Positions 14,077 through 20,735 of a stretch of DNA of 20,971 nt are shown one piece after another. Numbering within the stretch: the stretch's first letter is position 1; each line of letters starts with the position of its first letter. The notes below the pieces were generated by a model. That model searched no databases. It was given only the letters and a program-made list of their open reading frames with translations, and was not told the DNA's origin. Location: NCBI GenBank assembly GCA_045642205.1, contig JAZUIK010000161.1, positions 1 to 20,971 on the forward strand. Reading direction: 5' to 3'. This DNA is from RUG760 sp045642205 (GTDB taxonomy: Bacteria; Bacillota; Clostridia; Lachnospirales; Bianqueaceae). The position numbers were made by a program, and so were the translations under genes.

Positions 14077-16401
14077 CTAAAGCTTTTTCGTAACAGTAAA
14101 ACTGCCACTTGTCAAAGGCGCGGAGGCAGTTTCTGTGTCAGCAAGGACATACCCTTTCGGAAGATGGATCACACCGTGAAAATTTCCCTGGAGGGTTATG
14201 GTTAATTCTACTTTCTTCTCATGACTCCTTCCCCAGCGAACATAGATACTTCCGCGATCTGTTTCATAGGAAGCCTCCGCAAAGGTAAGATCCTTTACAA
14301 AGAAAGGAGCTACGAGGATCTCTGAGGGATCCCTAAGGAAAGGATTAGGACGGATACCGGCAATGTATTCCATAAAGAAAGCCGAGACATCACCGAAGAA
14401 ATGATGATTCAGTGATTTTGGAAAGCTACCTTCCGGAGCAAAGTCCTCCGGCAGGGTGGTAAGTCCGCGTTTGACAAAGTTGCCGTAAGAGGGATACTCC
14501 GGTCCACGGATCAAACGGCAGGCGAGTTCCATCTCGCCATGGTCTGCCAGGACACGGAAAAGATAGCGCATACCAAGAAAACCGCAGTCCAGCTTGTCAC
14601 CATCTTCGTGGATGATATCCAGAAGGACCTGAAAGGCGTCCTCTTCCTCTTCGGGATCGAATACATTGTGATAGATTGCCAGCGCCTGAGATGTCTGACA
14701 ATGACCGCTGACGATCAGAGTGTCCTCATCGATCAGGTTGTCACGGATGGCTTCTCTAAGTTTGCTGTAATAGATCAGCGTCATATGTTCCCGGTCGTAT
14801 TGATGAAGCTCACGGAAGATGAAGGCTGCTTTATAGAGAATGCTAAGGACAGTGATGCTGTCGGTAACTTCCAGAGGAGAGCGGATGGTCGTGATCGGCA
14901 GCCAATCACCGAGTCCAACGTGGATCAGTCCATTCTCATCAGCTCTGGAAAGAATGTAGATGACATAGTTGAGGATGGCATCGGCGGTTTCTTCGAGGAT
15001 CTCTTTATCACCGGTTACCTGATAGACATAGTAGGGAAGATAGGTAAGAGCGGCATCCCAGGCAGGACCATTGCCCCAGCTAAAGCCCCATCCGCCGGTG
15101 GGTACGATTCCCGGAAGAGCGCCCTCCTTGTTCTGGGCTTTTACCAGATTACGGCACCACTCTTTCAGGGAGTTTTCTGCTGTCAGATTTAAGAGCATGT
15201 GTTCTGCCGAGGCAGCGGCATCCCCGGTCCAACCGTTCTTTTCACGGTGAGGACAATCGGTGGGGAAATAGACGAAGTTGGAAAGATCCGAGCGACGGGT
15301 CATTTCCTGGAGCTGATTGAAGATCTCATCGCTGCAGGAGAAGGTGCCACGCTGTTTCAGATCAGAGTGGTAACTCTTTGCTTTCAGGAGGTCTTTGGTT
15401 GCCTGCTCCCTGGTAATGCCAAGGACGACGCAGTATCGAAAACCATGGTAGGTAAATACGGGTTCAAAAGATTCGATGCCATCTCCCTTCAGGATATAGA
15501 TATCTCTTTGAGCATAGCCTTCCGGGAAAAAGTTGATATTGGAATAATCCGGATGTCCCTCCGGATCGATATACTCACAAAACTGAAGGTCGACCTGCTG
15601 CCCTATTTCTCCCTGGATCGTTAACTGCACTGTACCGGAAAGATTCTTTCCAAAGTCATACAGATAGCCATCTTTGATCTGTAAGGGAAGAGGATCGGCT
15701 TCCTTGACAACATCCCCTCTGGGATGGTAGTCCGCCAGGGTGCAGGGACGAATATGGATGGGCGAGATGGTTTCAGAAGAGAGGATGGGCTCAGCCTGGC
15801 AAAGGCGAGGCTCCCCCTGAGGCCTGTCGGCGGAAAGTGCATCAGCCCATGCGGAATCATCGAAAGAGGGATCCGCCCATAAGGGGATCTCGTTTCTTGC
15901 ATCGTAAAAGCATCCGCATCTCTCATCATCAAACAGAACAGGAGAAGGAGCTGTTTTCACGGTTTCATCAGCTTCAAAGACAGAACGGTTCCCATCAGGG
16001 TCCGTGATCTCCACCGAGAAAGCAAGGCGAGGTGCACCTCTGAAAGGTGCTTTATCAAAATCCCAGATCTGACCACCGGGCGCATTCATAAAACCGTTGC
16101 CCAGATGAAATCCGAGCACGTTCTTTCCGGGACAGACATAGGGAGTCAGATCGTAGGTGTCGTAGTAGAGGATATCATCAGGATTGGAGATATAGGGCGC
16201 CAGGATACCCTTAGTGATCTTTGATCCATTGATGTACAGGTCGTAAAAGCCCAGTCCGCAGAGCGTGATGGAACAAGCCGCTTTGTCGCTTTCCAGGAAA
16301 GAATCCTCCAGGATAAAACTCTTGCGGAAATAGGGCGCAGGGACATGATGGGTATAGGTTGTATAGTCCTTGGTGGCACAGATAAACTTAGTGGAAAACA
16401 T
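14077..16401 (-). CDS. Alpha-L-rhamnosidase, glycoside hydrolase family 78
   Basis: A 774-aa inverting rhamnosidase that removes terminal alpha-L-rhamnose from plant glycosides or polysaccharides. The N-terminal beta-sandwich has the Bac_rhamnosid_N pattern (LCGLGFYDLYINGSKI, then FHLGNGF). The (alpha/alpha)6 catalytic domain carries DCPHREKNGWTGDA with D382, R386, E387, W391 and D394. The +5 and +12 spacing from D382 equals D567/E572/D579 of Bacillus sp. GL1 RhaB, as I recall it. ATG 16401 follows AAGGAGG on the minus strand; the open frame reaches 16452 but overlaps the upstream gene. No signal peptide, so it acts on imported small glycosides. It is second in an operon behind the radical SAM gene (29-bp gap). 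Released rhamnose could feed the pathway that includes the rhaB product. Confidence 0.94.
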   Translation of the reverse strand: MFSTKFICATKDYTTYTHHVPAPYFRKSFILEDSFLESDKAACSITLCGLGFYDLYINGSKITKGILAPYISNPDDILYYDTYDLTPYVCPGKNVLGFHLGNGFMNAPGGQIWDFDKAPFRGAPRLAFSVEITDPDGNRSVFEADETVKTAPSPVLFDDERCGCFYDARNEIPLWADPSFDDSAWADALSADRPQGEPRLCQAEPILSSETISPIHIRPCTLADYHPRGDVVKEADPLPLQIKDGYLYDFGKNLSGTVQLTIQGEIGQQVDLQFCEYIDPEGHPDYSNINFFPEGYAQRDIYILKGDGIESFEPVFTYHGFRYCVVLGITREQATKDLLKAKSYHSDLKQRGTFSCSDEIFNQLQEMTRRSDLSNFVYFPTDCPHREKNGWTGDAAASAEHMLLNLTAENSLKEWCRNLVKAQNKEGALPGIVPTGGWGFSWGNGPAWDAALTYLPYYVYQVTGDKEILEETADAILNYVIYILSRADENGLIHVGLGDWLPITTIRSPLEVTDSITVLSILYKAAFIFRELHQYDREHMTLIYYSKLREAIRDNLIDEDTLIVSGHCQTSQALAIYHNVFDPEEEEDAFQVLLDIIHEDGDKLDCGFLGMRYLFRVLADHGEMELACRLIRGPEYPSYGNFVKRGLTTLPEDFAPEGSFPKSLNHHFFGDVSAFFMEYIAGIRPNPFLRDPSEILVAPFFVKDLTFAEASYETDRGSIYVRWGRSHEKKVELTITLQGNFHGVIHLPKGYVLADTETASAPLTSGSFTVTKKL

Positions 16402-16430
16402 GGACGCCTCCTTATACGTTTTGAAGGAAG

Positions 16431-17372
16431 TTATTGGATATAGCGGTTCCAACTATTGAGGACCGCTTTTTTATTGGCAGACCAAAGGGGTGCGATCAGA
16501 TCTTTTTTTGCTCCATCCCCGGTAATACGGTGCAGGACCAGAGAAGGATCGATGACTTCGATGCAGTGTTTCAGGATACGGAAATATTCATCCATCTCTA
16601 ATGTTTGAAACACTCCCTTGTGGCAGTCATCTGCCAGGTCTGTGTCTTTAAGAACGTGCAAGAGCTGCAGTTTGATGCCATCTGCAGGAGGAATTTTTTC
16701 AGAAAAACTGTCATTCATAGAACTACTGCGTTCTTTTATGAGGAGATCGGATACATAATGGGAACTTTGGACCATATCGTCTTTTGCTTCTCCGGGAAGA
16801 CCGAGGATCAGATGGACGATCACACTGACACCGATGGCTTTCAGATCATGGACAGCCTTATCAAATACCGAGAGTTCATAGCCTCTTCGAATATACTGTG
16901 CGGTTTGTGGATGGATCGTCTGCAGTCCCAGTTCCACCCAGACGGGCTTGATACGGTTTAGTTCTTCCAACAGGGAGAGGATCTCGGGTTCAAGACAATC
17001 GGGTCTGGTAGCGATGGAAAGAACAGCTACTTCGGGATGTAGGATCGCTTCGGTGAAGAGGGGACGGAGTACGCTTGCCGGAGCATAGGTGTTGGTAAAG
17101 GACTGAAAGTATGCGATGTAGCGGCTGTTAGGAGCTTTGCTTTTCAACAGGGCTTTTCCCTGCTCGATCTGCTCGGAGATGGATAGAGCAGAGGAAGAAG
17201 CAAATTCACCGCTGCCGCCTCTGGAACAGAAAATACATCCCCTGTTTCCAAGGGTACCATCCCGATTGGGACAGGTACAGCCGGAGGAGAGTGCTAACTT
17301 GTAGATCTTTTCACCGGGAGAAAGGTGGAAAGCGACTTTTAGATAGTCACTGAGTCTGGTGTATGTCAGCAT
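16431..17372 (-). CDS. Radical SAM protein, TIGR01212/YhcC-YtqA family
   Basis: A 313-aa radical SAM enzyme. The cluster segment is unusual in spacing but typical of this family: CTCPNRDGTLGNRGCIFC, with C34, C46 and C49 as the likely 4Fe-4S ligands. It continues with ATRPDCL, WVELGLQT and HLILGLPGE, and ends with the family tail HRITGDGAKKDLIAPLWSANK. The Bacillus relative YtqA has been reported to act in wobble-uridine modification of tRNA (the mnm5 pathway); that link is from memory and the role here is inferred. No ytqB-like methyltransferase follows. ATG 17372 has a possible AAAGG site about 12 nt upstream. It is first in a two-gene unit with the GH78 rhamnosidase, with which it has no obvious functional connection. 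Confidence 0.92.
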   Translation of the reverse strand: MLTYTRLSDYLKVAFHLSPGEKIYKLALSSGCTCPNRDGTLGNRGCIFCSRGGSGEFASSSALSISEQIEQGKALLKSKAPNSRYIAYFQSFTNTYAPASVLRPLFTEAILHPEVAVLSIATRPDCLEPEILSLLEELNRIKPVWVELGLQTIHPQTAQYIRRGYELSVFDKAVHDLKAIGVSVIVHLILGLPGEAKDDMVQSSHYVSDLLIKERSSSMNDSFSEKIPPADGIKLQLLHVLKDTDLADDCHKGVFQTLEMDEYFRILKHCIEVIDPSLVLHRITGDGAKKDLIAPLWSANKKAVLNSWNRYIQ

Positions 17373-17458
17373 GGAAGGACAGACCTTTCTTGCATATATG
17401 GCAGATGTTATGTATATGGATATAGTATAGCATCTTTGCAGGAAAACAGGGAGAAATC

Positions 17459-17487
17459 TTGACTTCGAGATGAGAGATTGATATAAT
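17459..17487 (+). promoter_or_regulatory. Promoter of the tyrS transcription unit
   Basis: TTGACT (17459-17464), 17-bp spacer, perfect TATAAT (17482-17487) preceded by TG. Divergent from the radical SAM gene; 17373-17458 holds no other feature I can support apart from a -10-like AGTATA on the opposite strand. Confidence 0.85.
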
Positions 17488-17493
17488 GACGAA

Positions 17494-17777
17494 GTTCAAT
17501 TTCAAAGGCTTTGACAGGAACAAGTAGTCAGGATTTGGATCTACAGAGAGTTGCCGGCTGGTGAGAGGCGCAAGACAAACGGATCCTGAGGAATACCTCC
17601 TCGAGCTGCGCACCGAACTCGAAAGAAAGTAGGCTGTGACGGAATTTCCGCCGTAAAAGGGAACGACGTTTTGGATTCATCTATGAACGTCCTAAGGTAT
17701 CTTGTGTGAGCAAGATGCGAAGTAAGGTGGTAACACGGCGTATGCCCGTCCTTATATCCTAAGGGCGGCTTTTTTTC
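17494..17777 (+). promoter_or_regulatory. T-box leader, tyrosine specific
   Basis: A tRNA-sensing riboswitch upstream of tyrS. Stem I shows the AGTAG S-turn (17523-17527), helix TCAGGAT (17528-17534) with ATCCTGA (17583-17589), the AGAGAG motif (17545-17550), and a specifier loop GGAATACC with codon TAC (17594-17596), which is Tyr. The conserved T-box segment AAGGTGGTAACACGG (17724-17738) has the TGGT bulge that pairs with the ACCA end of uncharged tRNA. It overlaps the following terminator as expected. The segment reads GGTAACACGG where the pheS leader has the more usual GGTACCACGG. Uncharged tRNA-Tyr should favour the antiterminator and switch tyrS on. Confidence 0.94.
17746..17776 (+). terminator. 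T-box regulated terminator of tyrS
   Basis: CCGTCCTTA (17746-17754) pairs with TAAGGGCGG (17760-17768) with one G-T wobble, followed by seven T residues (17770-17776). It competes with the T-box antiterminator. Confidence 0.9.
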
Positions 17778-17779
17778 GT

Positions 17780-17924
17780 AACAAGAAAGAAACAAGACTC
17801 AGGGAAAAGGGACAAAAGAAAACAGTGTTTTCTTTTGTCCCCTTTTACCTGAAGTTTCGTTTCTCCGAAACGACTCAAACTTTGATCGCGAAGAGATCCA
17901 AAGTTTGAGTGGTTCTTTCTTGTT
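17780..17924 (+). other. Multi-hairpin structured insert in the tyrS leader, unknown identity
   Basis: The 190 nt between the T-box terminator and the tyrS ribosome binding site are mostly occupied by nested inverted repeats. A perfect 12-bp closing pair, AACAAGAAAGAA (17780-17791) with TTCTTTCTTGTT (17913-17924), surrounds three hairpins. Hairpin A is about 22 bp with an AGT loop (17801-17823 with 17827-17850, one bulge, one mismatch). Hairpin B is GTTTCG (17854-17859) with CGAAAC (17866-17871). Hairpin C is a perfect 12 bp, ACTCAAACTTTG (17873-17884) with CAAAGTTTGAGT (17899-17910). GTA occurs on both sides (17778-17780, 17926-17928). It may be a miniature inverted-repeat element or an RNA regulatory domain; I recognise no known family. 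Confidence 0.75.
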
Positions 17925-17930
17925 TGTAGC

Positions 17931-17973
17931 AAAGGAAGGTCCTTTAGAAAAAGCCCCCGAAAATCGAAAGGAG
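17931..17973 (+). promoter_or_regulatory. tyrS ribosome binding site with a possible sequestering hairpin
   Basis: The ribosome binding site AAAGGAG is at 17967-17973. CCTTT at 17941-17945 can pair either with AAAGG at 17931-17935 (hairpin AAAGGA-AGG-TCCTTT) or with AAAGG of the ribosome binding site. The two pairings exclude each other, so this could tune translation; function is inferred. Confidence 0.45.
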
Positions 17974-17981
17974 AAAGTAAA

Positions 17982-19205
17982 ATGACACTTTCTGAAGAAT
18001 TAAAAGCTCGTGGTCTGATCGCGCAGTGGACCAACGAGGAAGAGATCTGTAAGATGATCGATGCCGGAAAGGCAACCTTTTACATCGGCTTTGACTGTAC
18101 CGCTGATTCTCTGACTGCAGGCCATTTCATGGCGCTTACTCTTATGAAGCGTCTGCAGATGGCAGGCAACAAGCCCATCGCGCTGATCGGTGGCGGCACC
18201 ACCATGATCGGTGATCCCTCCGGTCGTACCGACATGCGTAAGATGCTGACTATCGAAGACATCCAGCATAATGCTGAGTGCTTCAAGCGTCAGATGGAGC
18301 GCTTCATCGATTTCGGTGAGGGCAAGGCACAGATGATCAACAATGCAGACTGGCTGCTGAAACTGAACTATGTGGAACTGCTCCGTGAAGTCGGTGCATG
18401 CTTCTCCGTTAACAACATGCTGAGAGCTGAGTGCTACAAGCAGCGTATGGAGAAGGGTCTTTCTTTCCTTGAGTTCAACTACATGATCATGCAGTCCTAC
18501 GACTTCTACCATCTGTTCAAGAACTACGGCTGCAACATGCAGTTCGGTGGCGATGACCAGTGGTCCAACATGCTGGGTGGTACCGAACTGATCCGTCGTA
18601 AGCTGGGTAAGGATGCTCACGCTATGACCATCACTCTTCTGACCGACTCCAACGGTAAGAAGATGGGTAAGACCGCAGGTAATGCAGTCTGGCTGGATGC
18701 CAACAAGACCACTCCCTTCGAGTTCTACCAGTACTGGAGAAATGTTGGCGATGCTGATGTTATGAAGTGTATCCGCCTTCTGACCTTCCTGCCCATGGAG
18801 CAGATCGAGGCTATGGCTGACTGGAAGGATGCCAAGCTGAATGAGGCTAAGGAGATCCTGGCATACGAGCTGACCCAGATGGTACATGGTGAGGAAGAGG
18901 CTAAGAAGGCACAGGATGCTGCAAGAGCACTCTTTGGCGGCGGAAACGACACCTCTAACATGCCTGAGGCTACTTTGACCGACGCTGACTTTATCGATGG
19001 CGAGATCGACGTTATCTCCATGCTGCAGAAGGCAGGATTGGCTGCCAGCCGCAGCGAGGGCCGCCGCAATGTAGAGCAGGGCGGTGTTGTCGTTGCCGGT
19101 GAGAAGGTCAATAGTATTGCTGTGAAGAAGGCTAAGGCTGACTTCGAAGGCGAGGGAATTGTGATCCAGCGCGGAAAAAAGAAGTTTGTAAGACTTCATC
19201 TGTAA
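17982..19205 (+). CDS. tyrS: Tyrosyl-tRNA synthetase
   Basis: Class I synthetase that charges tRNA-Tyr in the cytoplasm; 407 aa is within the usual length for bacterial TyrRS. The HIGH-like signature is LTAGHF (residues 44-49), the tyrosine pocket includes GDPSGR and QFGGDDQW, and the KMSKS equivalent is KKMGKT (226-231). The C-terminal S4 RNA-binding domain runs from about 340 to the end (ASRSEGRRNVEQGGVVVAGEKV). ATG 17982 follows AAAGGAG. Expression is controlled by the tyrosine T-box leader upstream. Codons are highly biased. Its last eight codons are part of a repeat that recurs in the 3' UTR. Confidence 0.97.
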   Translation: MTLSEELKARGLIAQWTNEEEICKMIDAGKATFYIGFDCTADSLTAGHFMALTLMKRLQMAGNKPIALIGGGTTMIGDPSGRTDMRKMLTIEDIQHNAECFKRQMERFIDFGEGKAQMINNADWLLKLNYVELLREVGACFSVNNMLRAECYKQRMEKGLSFLEFNYMIMQSYDFYHLFKNYGCNMQFGGDDQWSNMLGGTELIRRKLGKDAHAMTITLLTDSNGKKMGKTAGNAVWLDANKTTPFEFYQYWRNVGDADVMKCIRLLTFLPMEQIEAMADWKDAKLNEAKEILAYELTQMVHGEEEAKKAQDAARALFGGGNDTSNMPEATLTDADFIDGEIDVISMLQKAGLAASRSEGRRNVEQGGVVVAGEKVNSIAVKKAKADFEGEGIVIQRGKKKFVRLHL

Positions 19206-19304
19206 GCTGAAGTCACACAAACGTCTTTCAAAATTCGTTCGTCATCACCTGTAAGGTGAAACCAGACGAATGTCTTTCGAAGTTTGTAAGACTTCATCTG
19301 TAAG
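19181..19304 (+). repeat. 49-bp-period repeat across the tyrS stop codon
   Basis: The 26 bases at 19181-19206, covering the last tyrS codons and stop, recur exactly at 19279-19304. A diverged copy ends at 19255, so the shared CTGTAAG ends fall at 19206, 19255 and 19304, each 49 bp apart. Units 19207-19255 and 19256-19304 match at about 35 of 49 positions, including a common GTCTTTC. The first two CTGTAAG cores sit in clear hairpins: GACTTCA (19192-19198) with TGAAGTC (19208-19214), and TCACC-TGTAA-GGTGA (19245-19259) within TTCGTC (19238-19243) and GACGAA (19265-19270). Origin by partial duplication of the gene end is inferred. Confidence 0.8.
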
Positions 19305-19310
19305 ATATCA

Positions 19311-19338
19311 GAAGCCGGGAGATTTTCCGGCTTCTTTT
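19311..19338 (+). terminator. Terminator of tyrS
   Basis: GAAGCCGG (19311-19318) pairs with CCGGCTTC (19327-19334) around an 8-nt loop, followed by TTTT. It separates tyrS from the pheS promoter, which begins 2 bp later. Confidence 0.88.
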
Positions 19339-19339
19339 C

Positions 19340-19368
19340 TTGACGAAAGTATGGTTCGATGGTAGAAT
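19340..19368 (+). promoter_or_regulatory. Promoter of the pheST unit
   Basis: TTGACG (19340-19345), 17-bp spacer, TAGAAT (19363-19368). It lies directly after the tyrS terminator, so pheST is an independent unit. Confidence 0.82.
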
Positions 19369-19374
19369 ACACAG

Positions 19375-19640
19375 GATATCTGCTTTGAACATGGAGCAGT
19401 AACTTGAGAGCATCTCACCTTCAGAGAAGGAAGATCTTGGGCTGAAAATCTTCCGATGAGACCTTGAGCGAACTTTCACCATGGGAGCTGCAGGGAGACA
19501 TAATCCCTGCTGCAGGCGACCGCATTATGGCGCGACGAGGATCATGAAGATCGGGTATTGTCCGGTTTCAGTTCATGATCGAAGTTTGGTGGTACCACGG
19601 AAATATCCCCGTCCAACAGTTGTTGGGCGGGGTTCTTTAA
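19375..19640 (+). promoter_or_regulatory. T-box leader, phenylalanine specific
   Basis: A second tRNA-sensing leader. Stem I base ACATGG-type pairing (CATGG 19389-19393 with CCATG 19479-19483 region) encloses an AGTAA S-turn, TCTCA (19413-19417) with TGAGA (19457-19461), AGAGA (19423-19427) and an apical hairpin GGAAGAT (19429-19435) with ATCTTCC (19448-19454). The specifier loop reads GAACTTTCACC: either frame, TTT (19474-19476) or TTC (19475-19477), is Phe. The T-box segment GGTGGTACCACGG (19588-19600) has the TGGT bulge for the tRNA ACCA end. The following genes, pheS and pheT, agree with the specifier. The exact 5' limit is approximate. Confidence 0.92.
19607..19638 (+). terminator. T-box regulated terminator of pheST
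   Basis: CCCCGTCCAACA (19607-19618) pairs with TGTTGGGCGGGG (19621-19632) with one G-T wobble and a 2-nt loop, followed by TTCTTT. Its 5' arm overlaps sequence expected in the antiterminator. Confidence 0.9.
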
Positions 19641-19658
19641 TTTTACGAGAGGTGAAAT

Positions 19659-20684
19659 ATGGAACAGAAGATCCAGAATCTGCGTGAGCAGATCAAAAAT
19701 GAGATCGGTCAGATCGGCGGCAAAGAGCAGCTGGCTGAATTCTGGCAGAAGTATCTTGGTAAGAATGGCGCAGTCCAGGACCTGATGAAGGGCCTTAGAG
19801 ATGTTGCGAAGGAAGATCGTCCCCTGATGGGTAAGACCATCAATGAATTTAAGGTCCAGGTCGAGAAAGACTACCAGATCCTGAGAGAGAAGATGGAAGC
19901 CGTCGAGCTCGAGAAGCGCAACAAGAGTGAGCAGGTGGATATCACTATGCCCGCTGTACGCCGTAAGAGAGGTGCTCTGCATCCCATTACTCTGGTCAAG
20001 CAGGAGATCGTCGACATCTTTGCCGGCATGGGCTTTGAGGTATTCGAGGGCCCTGAGATCGAGGATGATGACCATAACTTCACCCGTCTGAATGTTCCCA
20101 AGAACCATCCCGCAAGAGATATGCAGGATACTTTCTATATCGGAGAGGATATCCTTTTAAGAACTCAGACCTCCGGCGGACAGATCCGTGTTATGGATAT
20201 GAAGAAGCCTCCTATCAAGGTCCTGGCTCCCGGACGTGTTTTCCGTTCTGACTCTGATGCGACCCATTCTCCCATGTTCCATCAGATGGAAGGTCTGGTC
20301 GTAGATAAGAATATCACTCTGTGTGACCTTCAGGGTATGCTGGAGAAGTTCGCACAGCAGATCTTCCAGGGTGAGGTCAAGACCCGTCTTCGCCCCAGTT
20401 ACTTCCCCTTCACTGAGCCCAGTGTAGAGGTCGATGTCAGCTGCTTCGAGTGCGGTGGTAAGGGCTGCGGTCTTTGCAAGCACACCGGCTGGATCGAGGT
20501 TATGGGTGCCGGCGTTGTTCATCATTCCGTTCTGGAGAACTGCGGCATCGATCCTAACGTCTACTCCGGATTTGCATTCGGTATCGGTATCGAGCGTATT
20601 GCCATGCTGAAGTATGGTATCAACAACATTGGACTGATGTTCGAGAACGATCTTCGTTTCCTGGAACAGTTCAAGGATGCCTGA
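19659..20684 (+). CDS. pheS: Phenylalanyl-tRNA synthetase alpha subunit
   Basis: Catalytic subunit of the alpha2-beta2 class II enzyme that charges tRNA-Phe. The 341 aa match the usual length. An N-terminal coiled-coil arm (about 1-95) precedes the catalytic domain with HPITLVKQEI (motif 1 region), GRVFRSDSDATHSPMFHQMEG from residue 192 (motif 2), and GFAFGIGIERIAMLKYG at about 304-320 (motif 3). A CxxC pair (CFECGGKGCGLC) lies in the usual insert. AGAGGTG precedes ATG 19659, which is only about 20 nt after the T-box terminator. pheT follows after a 51-bp gap and is co-transcribed. Confidence 0.97.
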   Translation: MEQKIQNLREQIKNEIGQIGGKEQLAEFWQKYLGKNGAVQDLMKGLRDVAKEDRPLMGKTINEFKVQVEKDYQILREKMEAVELEKRNKSEQVDITMPAVRRKRGALHPITLVKQEIVDIFAGMGFEVFEGPEIEDDDHNFTRLNVPKNHPARDMQDTFYIGEDILLRTQTSGGQIRVMDMKKPPIKVLAPGRVFRSDSDATHSPMFHQMEGLVVDKNITLCDLQGMLEKFAQQIFQGEVKTRLRPSYFPFTEPSVEVDVSCFECGGKGCGLCKHTGWIEVMGAGVVHHSVLENCGIDPNVYSGFAFGIGIERIAMLKYGINNIGLMFENDLRFLEQFKDA

Positions 20685-20735
20685 TCTTTTAGTGATAAGA
20701 AATCGTCTATTTTACGGAATATAAGAGGTTGAAAT

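Noticed and set aside
14077..16401. Possible frameshift in the GH78 gene
   Set aside because: The frame is continuous over 774 codons with N-terminal and catalytic motifs in the correct order and spacing.
17801..17910. CRISPR-like or direct repeat array in the tyrS leader
   Set aside because: The hairpins differ from one another in sequence and there is no regular spacer unit; the region is made of inverted repeats.
17778..17928. GTA target-site duplication proving transposition
   Set aside because: Three matching bases are too few to be evidence on their own; kept only as a hint in the finding.
18000..19220. 406-aa open frame antisense to tyrS
   Set aside because: It mirrors a highly codon-biased synthetase gene, has no ribosome binding site or recognisable domain, and its composition (Leu, His, Ser, Cys rich) is typical of an antisense shadow.
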